The translations under genes were made by a program, and so were the position numbers. A stretch of 59,780 nt of DNA from an uncultured Prevotellaceae bacterium. Its GTDB lineage: Bacteria; Bacteroidota; Bacteroidia; Bacteroidales; Bacteroidaceae. Of the stretch, positions 35,427 to 43,747 are shown piece after piece. Within the stretch, counting starts at the first letter, position 1; each line of letters starts with the position of its first letter. The notes beneath the pieces were generated by a model. It was not told the DNA's origin and did not search any database. It saw only the letters and a list, made by a program, of their open reading frames with translations. The stretch lies in the NCBI GenBank assembly GCA_902800595.1, contig CADCFA010000027.1, positions 1 through 59,780 of the forward strand, given 5' to 3'.

Positions 35427-36275
35427 CTATAACATCGCTACTGTATAGAGATAGACTGCTGCGGCGGGAATGGCCAGCAGGGAGGAGTCGAAGCGGTCGA
35501 GCATGCCGCCGTGTCCTGGCAGAATATTTCCAGAGTCCTTGATGCCCAGCGTCCGCTTGAAGAGACTCTCCACCAGATCGCCCCAGGTGCCGAACACCAC
35601 GATAGTCAGACCCAGTCCAGCCCAGCCTGCTGCACTCAGACCCAGGTCGTTGACGCCATACTGTTCTGTGAGATACCACACCAGTACGGCTACAGCCACA
35701 ACCAGAATGCCGCCGCCGATGCTACCTTCCCAGCTCTTACCTGGGGAGATGCGAGGGAACAGCTTGTGCTTACCTAGCAAAGAACCACAGATATAGGCAC
35801 CCGTGTCGTTGATCCAGAGGAACACGAAGACGGAGAGCGGTGCCAGATAGCTATAGGTGATATCACTGCCTACCGAACGGAAGGCGAGCACATTCAACAG
35901 CGAGAAGGGAAGGGCGATATAGAGCTGGCTCATCATCGTGTAGGCCCAGTCGTTCACGGGGTCCTCCTGTTTCAGATAGAGTTCTGCCACCATCAGGTAG
36001 ATGATGGAGATGAGGTAGGGGATGAACACGCCTGCCGACGTAATGCCGGCGTTGTAACCTGCCATCGCAAAGAAGAAATACACGCCTGCCACCGTAGAGA
36101 TGAAGCGGTTTACGGTGATGCTGTCACGGTCGTTCACCAGGCCGGTAAACTCCCAGATGGTGAGTCCTGTCACCAGCGCAAAGAGTAGTACCATTGCCTC
36201 TGCACGGAGGAAACAACACACGATAGCGGCTACAAAAAACACCGCTGTAATGGTTCTGACAATGAAATTATTCAT
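35427..36275 (-). CDS. cdsA: Phosphatidate cytidylyltransferase
   Basis: 282 residues with about eight membrane spans. Makes CDP-diacylglycerol from phosphatidate and CTP. The C-terminal signature is complete: SLFKRTLGIKDSGNILPGHG followed by GMLDRFDSS (about residues 232-262). SPGKSWEG and GDLVES supply other conserved residues. It starts 7 bases after ftsH and ends the rsfS-ftsH-cdsA transcript. Confidence 0.95.
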   Translation of the reverse strand: MNNFIVRTITAVFFVAAIVCCFLRAEAMVLLFALVTGLTIWEFTGLVNDRDSITVNRFISTVAGVYFFFAMAGYNAGITSAGVFIPYLISIIYLMVAELYLKQEDPVNDWAYTMMSQLYIALPFSLLNVLAFRSVGSDITYSYLAPLSVFVFLWINDTGAYICGSLLGKHKLFPRISPGKSWEGSIGGGILVVAVAVLVWYLTEQYGVNDLGLSAAGWAGLGLTIVVFGTWGDLVESLFKRTLGIKDSGNILPGHGGMLDRFDSSLLAIPAAAVYLYTVAML

Positions 36276-36282
36276 AAATCCT

Positions 36283-38305
36283 TTATGCTTCTTCTACCTT
36301 CTTTTCTTCCTCTTTCTTGTCTTTAGCCTCAGCATCTGCTTCAGCCTTTGCCTTGGCTTCAGCCTCCAGCTGTCTGCCACGCTCCTCAGCCATGCGTTCA
36401 GCATCAGCCTTCATCTGAGCCTCTAACAGCTCTTCCGCACGACTGGTCCAGGGGCGCTTGCCGAAGATCCGCTCCACATCCTCTGCGAAGATTACCTCAC
36501 GATCCACGAGCAACTGTGCCAGCTGGGCGTGACCTTCTTTGTGCTCTGTCAGAATCTGCTTTGCACGCTCATATTGTTCATTGATCATCCGCAGCACCTC
36601 ATCGTCCATCACCTTAGCCGTTGTCTCGGAATAAGGCTTCTGGAACTGGTACTCCGCATTGTTATAGTAGCACACGTTGGGCAGCTTGTCACTCATACCC
36701 GCATAGGCAATCATACCGTAGGCCTGCTTCGTCACACGTTCCAGATCGTTCATCGCACCAGTAGAGATATGCCCTACGAACAGCTCTTCAGCAGCACGGC
36801 CACCTAAGAGTGAGCACATCTCGTCGAGCATGGCTTCTTTTGTCTGAAGCACACGCTCCTCGGGCAGATACCAGGCGGCACCTAATGCCTGACCACGTGG
36901 CACGATCGACACCTTCACCAACGGGTTGGCAAACTCCGTAAACCACGAGATGGTGGCATGACCAGCCTCGTGGATGGCGATGGAGCGCTTCTCGGCCTGT
37001 GTCATCACCTTGGTCTTCTTCTCCAGACCACCGATGATACGATCCACAGCGTCGAGGAAGTCCTACGTTGGCGATATCCGCACCTGAGAAACCAGGTGTC
37101 TGACGAGCCAGGAAGTCGATATCCACGCTGTCGTCAGTCTTCACAGGCTTCAGGTGCACCTTGAACACCTCCTTGCGCTCGTTCAGGTCAGGCAGATCGA
37201 CATGGATCTGACGATCGAAACGACCTGCGCGCAACAGAGCCGAGTCGAGCATGTCGGCACGGTTGGTGGCAGCGAGAATGATCACACCCGAGTTCGTGCC
37301 AAAGCCGTCCATCTCCGTCAACAGGGCGTTCAGCGTGTTCTCGCGCTCATCGTTACCTCCCATGGCAGGGTTCTTCGAACGGGCACGGCCCACAGCGTCG
37401 ATTTCATCGATGAAGATGATGCAGGGCGACTTCTGCTTAGCCTGCTGGAACAGGTCTCTCACACGACTGGCACCCACACCCACGAACATCTCCACGAAGT
37501 CGGAACCACTCATCGAGAAGAAAGGCACACCAGCCTCTCCGGCTACAGCCTTTGCCAGCAGTGTCTTACCCGTTCCCGGAGGTCCCACGAGCAGTGCGCC
37601 CTTGGGAATCTTACCACCCAGTTCTGTATATTTCTCAGGGTTCTTCAGGAAATCCACAATCTCCTGTATCTCCTGTTTGGCACCAGCCTGACCAGCCACG
37701 TCCTTGAACGTGATGCCCAGGTCGCCACCCTTCTCATACATCTTCGCTTTCGACTTGCCGACGCTGAACACACTACCGCCGACGCCACCTCCTCCGCCAC
37801 CCATGCGGCGCATGAAGAAGATCCACAGCGCCACGATTACGAAGATCGGCATGAGGTTATAGAAGATCATGTTCAGGAAGTCGTTGTCCTTCTGGTTCTC
37901 ATACACGAAGTCACCTGTAAACACCTTGTCCTCCTTGGCTTTGGTCACAAACTGCTCCACCTGGTCGATCGAGCCGAACTCCACCTCCACATACGGATCC
38001 TTGCCTGTCTGCTGTGCACTCTGGTGGAACACGTCGCGGATGTGCTCAGGCTTTACATACATCTTGATGAGGCTCTGGTTCTTGTTCACCACGATCTTTG
38101 AGGCATAGCCGCGCTGCACCATCGTCTTGAAGTCAAAGTATGAGGCATTCTTGGCGATGCTGCTGTTTGTCGGACCACCGCTTGAGAAATACAGCAGTCC
38201 GAGGGCCGCAATGGCGATGATATAGATCCAGTTCATATTAAACCGGGGCATATTCATCTTCGGTCCGTTATTGTTGTCTTGCTTTGGTAAATTGTTCTTA
38301 TCCAC
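36283..38305 (-). pseudogene. ftsH: ATP-dependent zinc metalloprotease FtsH, disrupted near residue 415
   Basis: Frame one (38305 to about 37065) has an N-terminal span, a periplasmic domain, a second span, Walker [13 protein letters not shown], Walker [12 protein letters not shown] and the second region of homology through [11 protein letters not shown]. It then shifts to unrelated sequence. Frame two (about 37063 to 36283) resumes at [17 protein letters not shown] and includes the zinc site [11 protein letters not shown] and the rest of the protease. About 19 conserved residues of the AAA lid (normally CNEAALIAAR... KQ) are missing, consistent with a 56-base loss. FtsH is normally important for viability, so an assembly artefact must be excluded. 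Confidence 0.88.
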
Positions 38306-38321
38306 TTTTATATATCTGAAA

Positions 38322-38356
38322 TTTAATGTTTAATGTTTAATCTTTAATCTTTAATC
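38322..38356 (-). repeat. Five tandem heptads (GATTAAA/CATTAAA) between rsfS and ftsH
   Basis: On the minus strand GATTAAA x3 then CATTAAA x2. TAA recurs every 7 bases, hence in all three frames; the rsfS stop codon is the first. The ftsH ATG follows after 16 bases. Confidence 0.8.
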
Positions 38357-38701
38357 CAAGTCGGGTATTCTCGTCAGCACCGCATCCTCCCAGAGGTGCT
38401 CCAGATCGTAATACGCTCTCACGTCGGGCAGGAAGATATGCACCAGCACGTCGCCATAGTCCATAGCCACCCATTGCGCATTCTCCAGTCCCACCACGTG
38501 CGATGGCTTCTCCTTGAGCCGCTCGCGAGCCATGTCGCCTATCGACTCCGTGATGGCCTCTACCTGTGAGGGCGAGTTGCCCTGACAGATGATGAAAAAT
38601 TGGCTGATGGTGCCTTCTATCTTTCTCAAGTCAGCAATCACGATGTCGCTGCCCTTTTTCTCTTGAATCGCTTCTGTAATTGTCTGTACTAAATCCTTCA
38701 T
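38351..38701 (-). CDS. rsfS: Ribosomal silencing factor RsfS
   Basis: 116 residues, normal size. Binds ribosomal protein L14 and blocks subunit joining under starvation. Features are KGSDIVIADLRKI, FFIICQGNSPSQVEAI and GLENAQWVAMDYGDVLVHIF. First gene of the rsfS-ftsH-cdsA transcript from a perfect consensus promoter. Confidence 0.94.
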   Translation of the reverse strand: MKDLVQTITEAIQEKKGSDIVIADLRKIEGTISQFFIICQGNSPSQVEAITESIGDMARERLKEKPSHVVGLENAQWVAMDYGDVLVHIFLPDVRAYYDLEHLWEDAVLTRIPDLD

Positions 38702-38729
38702 TAAATATAATATGTGTAATTTTGGAGTA

Positions 38730-38760
38730 CAAAGGTACTCATAAAACAGCGAATAACAAA
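38730..38760 (-). promoter_or_regulatory. Perfect consensus promoter of rsfS-ftsH-cdsA
   Basis: On the minus strand TTTG (38760-38757), 19 bases, TACCTTTG (38737-38730): an exact TTTG-N19-TAnnTTTG match, with a leader of about 25 bases. Confidence 0.8.
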
Positions 38761-38806
38761 GAAAAAGTGAAATTTTTGCGGTTTTTTATAATTTTTCGCC
38801 CAAAAG

Positions 38807-38838
38807 TTTTGGTAGTTCACAAAAAAGCTGTACCTTTG
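38807..38838 (+). promoter_or_regulatory. Consensus promoter of tRNA-Gln (and perhaps ndk)
   Basis: TTTTG at 38807-38811, 19 bases, TACCTTTG at 38831-38838; the tRNA begins 42 bases further on. Confidence 0.75.
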
Positions 38839-38880
38839 CACCCGCAAAACAGAAACAAGGACGTTTCGATTGCATGACTT

Positions 38881-38951
38881 TGGGGTATGGTGTAATGGTA
38901 ACACTACAGATTCTGGTCCTGTCATTCTTGGTTCGAGTCCGAGTACCCCAA
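38881..38951 (+). tRNA. tRNA-Gln (anticodon CTG)
   Basis: Acceptor arms TGGGGTA / TACCCCA pair perfectly. The anticodon loop TTCTGGT reads CTG, the T arm is CTTGG-TTCGAGT-CCGAG, and the discriminator is A. The CCA tail is not encoded. The anticodon stem has an A-C mismatch next to the loop. Confidence 0.93.
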
Positions 38952-38957
38952 CAAAAG

Positions 38958-38992
38958 ATCGCTAAGTCGCTGAAAAGCACTTGGCGATTTTT
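38958..38992 (+). terminator. Terminator between tRNA-Gln and ndk
   Basis: ATCGCTAAGTCGCT pairs with AGCACTTGGCGAT (small bulges) and is followed by TTTTT. It would end the tRNA transcript, with ndk served by read-through or a promoter I cannot see. Confidence 0.7.
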
Positions 38993-39019
38993 AGTAACTA
39001 ATTTAAAACAATTAAGAAC

Positions 39020-39484
39020 ATGGAGACAACATTAGTATTATTGAAGCCCAGTTGCGTGCAGCGCCAACTGATTGGTGAGGTCGTAAACCGTTTTGAGCGT
39101 CGTGGACTCCGCATCTCAGGAATGAAGATGATGCAACTGAGCGATGAGATTCTTCGTGAGCACTATGCGCACCTTGTTGACAAACCCTTCTTCCCAGGTC
39201 TTTGCGCTTCCATGCAGGCATCGCCCGTTGTAGCTATGGCTATCTCTGGCGTTGAGGCTGTGCAGGTGGTTCGCACGATGGCAGGTGTCACCAATGGTCG
39301 TCAGGCTGCCCCAGGCACCATTCGTGGCGACTACTCGGTAAGCAACCAGCAGAACATTGTTCATGCCTCAGATTCAGTAGAGAATGCAGCCATCGAGGTT
39401 AAGCGCTTCTTCAAGCCCGAAGAGATATTCGACTACCAGAGTGGCGCTTTCGCCTATGTCTATGGCGAAGGCGAGTGCAAGTAA
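39020..39484 (+). CDS. ndk: Nucleoside diphosphate kinase
   Basis: 154 residues, complete. Transfers the gamma phosphate between nucleoside triphosphates and diphosphates. TLVLLKPSCVQRQLIGEV at the start contains the conserved lysine, RTMAGVTNGRQAAPGTIRGD binds the nucleotide, and the phospho-histidine sits in NIVHASDS (about residue 115). It follows tRNA-Gln by 68 bases and is followed by a perfect terminator. Confidence 0.95.
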   Translation: METTLVLLKPSCVQRQLIGEVVNRFERRGLRISGMKMMQLSDEILREHYAHLVDKPFFPGLCASMQASPVVAMAISGVEAVQVVRTMAGVTNGRQAAPGTIRGDYSVSNQQNIVHASDSVENAAIEVKRFFKPEEIFDYQSGAFAYVYGEGECK

Positions 39485-39499
39485 AAAAGCATACATTTG

Positions 39500-39526
39500 A
39501 AGAGAGAGCTACGGCTCTCTCTTTGT
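39500..39526 (+). terminator. Terminator after ndk
   Basis: AAGAGAGAGC (39500-39509), TACG loop, GCTCTCTCTT (39514-39523), then TTGTT. The remaining gap to 39661 holds nothing I recognise. Confidence 0.85.
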
Positions 39527-39661
39527 TCGGTTACATGCCTCTCCATTCTTGAATTTCTGGAAAGGTAGCTTCTCTGTACCTTGTTCATTACAGCTTGCTG
39601 ACAAGAGCTGCCACTTTCTGCCGGAATTTCAGTAATTATCTGCCAATTATGTTATCTCTTT

Positions 39662-40426
39662 TTATTCGTAGGCATATACTAGCCCGTACTTCTCATGCAA
39701 CTTCCGAAGAGAGCCGTCGGACTTCATCTGACGGATGACATTGTTCACTATCTGCAATAGATCCTCCTGCCCTTTCTGCATGAGGACACCAATTTCTCCA
39801 TGAGTGAATGGAGCGTTCAATAGTGGGGCTGCTAGTCGGGTGTCTGTCTGTACATAATAAGGAGCCTCTGTAATTTCCGTTATCATCACGTCGGCTACAC
39901 CTTCGGCTACAAGTGTCGGTATTTCCTCGTTCTTTTGGTAAACGACTATATTTGCGTGAGTCAGGTTCTCGTTGGCAAACTTCTCATTCAGTCCACCAGG
40001 ATTCACCATTACAGTCACTTCGGGCTGGTTGATGTCAGCCAATGACTTGTAGCGGTCTGCCTCCGAAGCCCTGCATAGGATGGTCTTGCCGTTAACCAGA
40101 TAGCCGTCGCTCATTAGCATCGTTTCCCGTCTGGTATCTGTTATAGTAATCCCACCAATGGCAAGGTCGAATATCTGAGGCTCTGTAAGTACGTCGGCTG
40201 TCAATGTAGGCCATGAGGTCTTTTTGAATTCTATATCTACTCCTAACCTTCTTGCTATTTCGTTGGCGACATCAATACCAAAGCCCCAATATGTTCCATC
40301 GGGTTCACAGAATGATAACGGTCTGTAGTCACCGGTCAGAACTGCTATCAGAAACCAGGTCCTTAATCTTTCCAATCTTATCATTGTTTCTGTACTGTAT
40401 TTGAAATCGGCTACAAAATTACTCAT
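39662..40426 (-). CDS. Solute-binding protein family 3 (amino-acid/cyclohexadienyl-dehydratase type), no signal peptide seen
   Basis: About 254 residues from ATG 40426; an upstream in-frame codon at 40507 exists. The SBP_bac_3 fold is clear: LTGDYRPLSFCEPDGTYWGF, GIDVANEIARRLG, FDLAIGGITITDTRRE, and VADVMITEITEAPYY. Members bind amino acids for ABC import or, when alone, act as periplasmic dehydratases. Here residues 1-27 (to about RLERLR) lack a signal peptide or lipobox, and no permease or ATPase is adjacent. The gene may be 5'-truncated. A plus-strand promoter-like box overlaps its upstream region. Confidence 0.7.
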   Translation of the reverse strand: MSNFVADFKYSTETMIRLERLRTWFLIAVLTGDYRPLSFCEPDGTYWGFGIDVANEIARRLGVDIEFKKTSWPTLTADVLTEPQIFDLAIGGITITDTRRETMLMSDGYLVNGKTILCRASEADRYKSLADINQPEVTVMVNPGGLNEKFANENLTHANIVVYQKNEEIPTLVAEGVADVMITEITEAPYYVQTDTRLAAPLLNAPFTHGEIGVLMQKGQEDLLQIVNNVIRQMKSDGSLRKLHEKYGLVYAYE

Positions 40427-40443
40427 TTTACCTTTATTTTTCG

Positions 40444-40451
40444 TATCTTTG
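40444..40451 (+). promoter_or_regulatory. Orphan -7 box (TATCTTTG) facing a 12-codon ORF
   Basis: TATCTTTGCAGCC points rightward; the only frame after it is ATG 40515 to TAG 40553 (MKDVSLRHLSLT), then convergent genes. No full gene follows, so this may be the remnant of a lost plus-strand gene. Confidence 0.35.
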
Positions 40452-40559
40452 CAGCCAACATTACAATACTTTAAGAGATTCCTGAGGTTACAAGACTTTA
40501 AGCACAAAGCCGCTATGAAAGATGTAAGTCTGCGTCATCTGAGTTTAACGTAGTCCATA

Positions 40560-40952
40560 TTATCTCTGCTTTTTGAATATCAGCTTCATAGTCTCGGGGT
40601 CGAGTGGTTTCATCGTGGGCAGCTTCAGGTCTTTCACCATGTGGAGTGTGCCCTGTTTGTATTTTTGGAAGTGGTCGGTCTTCAAGTGCTGCTGATAGGC
40701 ATCCTCGGAGGCATAGATTTCGAGGATGCGAATCTGGCAAGAGTCTTCGGCGCTCTGCATGGGATACAGGCAGATGACACCAGGCTCACGTTCTATACTG
40801 AGGCGATCCACCTCGTTGGCAAATTCAAGATACTCCTTGAGGTACTGCGGATAGACCTCGATTTCAGCCAGGCGTACAATCATTTTCTCTGTTTCTTGTG
40901 CTACTGCAGTGATGGAGAGCATAAGGGCGAATAATATTACAAGTTTTCTCAT
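40560..40952 (-). CDS. Exported antibiotic-biosynthesis-monooxygenase-like (ABM) protein
   Basis: 130 residues from ATG 40952. Signal peptide (LVILFALMLSITAVAQ), then one ABM ferredoxin-like domain (IVRLAEIEVYPQYLKEYLEF, REPGVICLYPMQ, IYASEDAYQQHLKTDHFQKY). Cytosolic members are small oxygenases or heme-handling proteins; secreted ones in Bacteroidetes have no known role. The promoter box lies 49 bases upstream. The open frame to 41024 has no homology and precedes the promoter. Confidence 0.8.
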   Translation of the reverse strand: MRKLVILFALMLSITAVAQETEKMIVRLAEIEVYPQYLKEYLEFANEVDRLSIEREPGVICLYPMQSAEDSCQIRILEIYASEDAYQQHLKTDHFQKYKQGTLHMVKDLKLPTMKPLDPETMKLIFKKQR

Positions 40953-41001
40953 ATCCTTTATTCCATTGAGTGTTCTTTGCTGTTGAATGTTAATTCGGGT
41001 G

Positions 41002-41009
41002 CAAAGGTA
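41002..41009 (-). promoter_or_regulatory. -7 box (TACCTTTG) of the ABM gene
   Basis: TACCTTTGCACC on the minus strand, 49 bases before the ATG at 40952; no clear -33 TTG. Confidence 0.5.
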
Positions 41010-41040
41010 CGACAAATCCGTCATACATAGCCTAACTGAT

Positions 41041-41853
41041 TTACTGATATATCAACTCATTTTGCTGATTTAGCAGATTTTTCGCTTTTATGTCGGTAAA
41101 ATCCTTTTGAATGTCATGGTAGTCAGAGAGCAGATTCCAGATACCGTCTTCTGAGAGTACTCCACGTTTGAGGTCTGTAGGGAGATTCCCTGCTTCGTCA
41201 GCAGCATGGTCCTGTTTCCACAACTCACTGCCATAGTATTTGCTGAGTTCCGCAATATCCTCTTTGATGGCCTCCAATGAATCAGCAGACTCATCTTTTA
41301 TGGCTGCCAAGGCTTTGTTGAAGCGTTGTTCCATCATCTTGATTCGCTCAATTTGTAAATTACCTATTTTCTGATAGGCTAATCGTTCGTCGCCGTTGGC
41401 AAGATAGATGATGCCGCAATAGGTGAACCCGTACTTCTCGATACAGTGTTGCATGATGGTGTTGTCGCGATGGGTATCTATCCGTAGATTCCCATCAGCG
41501 GCAAAGCAGTAGTCCATCATGTCGCTGAATATGTGATGGGCGTCAGGATAGCTGGCTATGCGGTGAATGACATGATATGGCTGCACATCATCAAGCCACG
41601 CTCCTTCATATATCCTGGCATAGGTTGGCTCTGGGGAAGGAAGGAAAGCAAAGTAGGCAACAATCCTGCCGTCGTCTTCTACCACATAGCCTCCGCCTTT
41701 CTCCATATCAGATAGAATGACAGTCTCTGAGGGATAGCCGTCAGACCATTGTTTCATATTACCCGACGACCGCATGATTGCCTTGGCGGCATCTATCACC
41801 TGCATGATAGCGGGTATGTCTGTCTGTGTAGCTTCTCTAATTACTCTGCTCAT
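41041..41853 (-). CDS. GNAT acetyltransferase fused to a DUF4298 domain
   Basis: 270 residues. Residues 1-160 are a GNAT fold (IREATQTDIPAIMQVIDAAK, GGYVVEDDGRIVAYFAF, LRIDTHRDNTIMQHCIEKYG and FTYCGIIYL). Residues about 168-270 are a DUF4298 domain (MMEQRFNKALAAI, LSKYYGSELWKQDHAADEAG, LKRGVLSEDGIWNLL), usually a separate small protein. The acetyl-acceptor is unknown. It lies 10 bases downstream of greA and is probably co-transcribed. Confidence 0.85.
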   Translation of the reverse strand: MSRVIREATQTDIPAIMQVIDAAKAIMRSSGNMKQWSDGYPSETVILSDMEKGGGYVVEDDGRIVAYFAFLPSPEPTYARIYEGAWLDDVQPYHVIHRIASYPDAHHIFSDMMDYCFAADGNLRIDTHRDNTIMQHCIEKYGFTYCGIIYLANGDERLAYQKIGNLQIERIKMMEQRFNKALAAIKDESADSLEAIKEDIAELSKYYGSELWKQDHAADEAGNLPTDLKRGVLSEDGIWNLLSDYHDIQKDFTDIKAKNLLNQQNELIYQ

Positions 41854-41863
41854 ATTTGGATGG

Positions 41864-42334
41864 TCAGCCCACAGACTCGATGCGGAGTTTTAGCAGGCCG
41901 GCGGGTACACGTACCTCAATCGTGTCGCCAGCCTTTTTGTTGAGCAGTGCCTGGGCGATGGGTGACTTGATGGAGATCTTGCCTTCGCGCAGATTGGCCT
42001 CGTGCGGACTGGCGATGGTGTAGGTCATCCTGCTGTTGTTGGCAAGGTTGGTGATCTCTACCTTGCTGAGCAGTTGCACGGCACCAGAACTCTGGCGTGC
42101 CGACGTGTCGATCACGCGGGCGTTCTCCAGCACACGCTGCTTAAACCGGATACGGCTCAGCAATCGTCCTTGTTCACGCTTGGCAGCGTGATATTCGAAG
42201 TTCTCGCTCAGGTCGCCCTGTGCTCGAGCCTCTGCAATGGCATCTCTCACCTGGGGCAGTTCTACTGTCTCCATGTGTCGTAACTCTGCCACGAGCTTGT
42301 CGTAGCCTTCCTGTGACATATATTCGTAACCCAT
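41864..42334 (-). CDS. greA: Transcription elongation factor GreA
   Basis: 156 residues from ATG 42334. Coiled-coil N-terminal domain with MSQEGYDKLVAELRHM and the acidic tip in EARAQGDLSENFEYHAAKRE; C-terminal FKBP-like domain with SPIAQALLNKKAGDTIEV. It rescues backtracked RNA polymerase. An upstream ATG at 42364 coincides with the -7 region and is unlikely. Divergent from the acyl-CoA-ligase-like gene. Confidence 0.94.
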   Translation of the reverse strand: MGYEYMSQEGYDKLVAELRHMETVELPQVRDAIAEARAQGDLSENFEYHAAKREQGRLLSRIRFKQRVLENARVIDTSARQSSGAVQLLSKVEITNLANNSRMTYTIASPHEANLREGKISIKSPIAQALLNKKAGDTIEVRVPAGLLKLRIESVG

Positions 42335-42361
42335 ATCGTCTTGATTCTTGATTTGATGGGG

Positions 42362-42369
42362 CAAAATTA
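42362..42369 (-). promoter_or_regulatory. -7 box (TAATTTTG) of greA
   Basis: TAATTTTGCCCC on the minus strand, 27 bases before the greA ATG; the -33 is not clear. Confidence 0.5.
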
Positions 42370-42389
42370 CACAAAAAATCTCAGATTGC

Positions 42390-42420
42390 TTGCAAATCTA
42401 CCAAAAACTTCCTACCTTTG
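42390..42420 (+). promoter_or_regulatory. Promoter of the ANL enzyme gene
   Basis: TTG at 42390-42392, 20 bases, TACCTTTG at 42413-42420; ATG 13 bases further at 42434. Confidence 0.7.
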
Positions 42421-42433
42421 TCTCCCAAAAACG

Positions 42434-43747
42434 ATGAAACTGATAGATTACTTACGACAGCATGCCGAAGAGACGCCTGATCGTATCGCCGTAATCTGTG
42501 GCGATGAGACGGTGAGTTATGCCATGTTGTACCAACGGGTACAGGCGCGTGCAGCCACACTGCCTCATGGCGAGGTGGTGACGTTCCGTGGTTCGCAGAC
42601 CGTTGATTTCCTCGTTACTTATTTCGCCATTCATCTGGCAGGGTCGGTGGCGGCACCTTTGGAGCGCGATACACCTGAACCGCTGTTTCAGGAGATTACC
42701 GCCAGTCTGGTGGGCAGTAAGTTGCCCCCCGACAGCGCCGATATCCTTTACACCACTGGTACCACCGGTCGTTCTAAAGGCGTTATCATCAGCCATCGTA
42801 CCATCATCGCCGATGCCGAGAACCTGATAGCGGGGCAGGGGTTCAGTCGTGACCTGGTGTTTATCATCAACGGACCGCTCAACCATATCGGCTCCCTGTC
42901 GAAGATATTCCCTGTTGTGATGCTGGGGGCTACGCTTTATATCCTTGACGGCATGCGCGACCTGAATGCTTTCTTCCAAGCCCTCGACTATCCCGCTGCG
43001 AAGATGGCTACCTTCTTCGTGCCAGCCACCATCCGCATGCTGTTGCAGTTTGCTGCCGACCGTCTGGCTGCCTATGCCGATAAGATCGACTTCATCGAAT
43101 CGGGGGCTGCGCCATTGGCACATGCCGACATGCTGCGGCTTTGTGAGCTGCTGCCTCATACGCGTCTCTACAATACCTATGCCTCTACCGAGACGGGCAT
43201 TATCGCCACCTATAATTATAATGATGGGCGCTGCCTGCAAGGATGTCTTGGCCGACCCATGCCTCATTCACGACTGCTGATCACTGCCGACGGTCTGATT
43301 GCCTGTCAGGGTGATACGTTGATGTCGGGCTATGTGAATGATCCGGAACTTACTGCCACCGTCCTGCACGATGATACGATCTTTACAGCCGATATGGGCC
43401 ATATCGACGAGGAGGGCATGCTGCGCTTGGAAGGTCGCCAGGGAGATGTCATTAATGTGGGAGGCTATAAGGTGGCTCCTACGGAAGTAGAAGATGCAGC
43501 CCTCTCTCTGCATGAGATCAAGGACTGCATCTGTATCGCCGTCGATCATCCGGTCATGGGGCAGGCTCTGAAGCTCTTGGTGGTTATGGCGGAAGGCATG
43601 TCGTTCAACAAACGCCAGATAGCCCGTGCCTTGAAAGACCGGTTGGAAGTCTATAAGGTGCCATTGCTCTACGAACAGGTAGAAAAGGTCCAGCGCACCT
43701 ATAACGGCAAGATCGACCGTAAGTTCTATTCAAGTAGAAAAATGTGA
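42434..43747 (+). CDS. Acyl-/aryl-CoA-ligase-like AMP-binding enzyme (ANL superfamily)
   Basis: 437 residues from ATG 42434. It has the AMP-binding P-loop DILYTTGTTGRSKGVIISH (about residues 106-124), the adenine site YNTYASTETGI, the hinge region LEGRQGDVINVGGYKVAPTE and the C-terminal catalytic lysine region VQRTYNGKIDRKF. It is shorter than typical fatty-acid ligases (about 500 residues), mainly because the region before the P-loop is compact. The substrate acid is not evident. It overlaps the 3' end of the convergent RelA/SpoT gene by 18 bases. Confidence 0.83.
   Translation: MKLIDYLRQHAEETPDRIAVICGDETVSYAMLYQRVQARAATLPHGEVVTFRGSQTVDFLVTYFAIHLAGSVAAPLERDTPEPLFQEITASLVGSKLPPDSADILYTTGTTGRSKGVIISHRTIIADAENLIAGQGFSRDLVFIINGPLNHIGSLSKIFPVVMLGATLYILDGMRDLNAFFQALDYPAAKMATFFVPATIRMLLQFAADRLAAYADKIDFIESGAAPLAHADMLRLCELLPHTRLYNTYASTETGIIATYNYNDGRCLQGCLGRPMPHSRLLITADGLIACQGDTLMSGYVNDPELTATVLHDDTIFTADMGHIDEEGMLRLEGRQGDVINVGGYKVAPTEVEDAALSLHEIKDCICIAVDHPVMGQALKLLVVMAEGMSFNKRQIARALKDRLEVYKVPLLYEQVEKVQRTYNGKIDRKFYSSRKM

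Noticed and set aside
37154-38101. 315-codon plus-strand ORF opposite ftsH
   Set aside because: Antisense of the conserved AAA domain; no domain or promoter of its own.
36283-38305. Programmed frameshift in ftsH
   Set aside because: Conserved residues are missing at the junction and no slippery heptamer is present; a deletion explains it better. The same reasoning applies to paaK.
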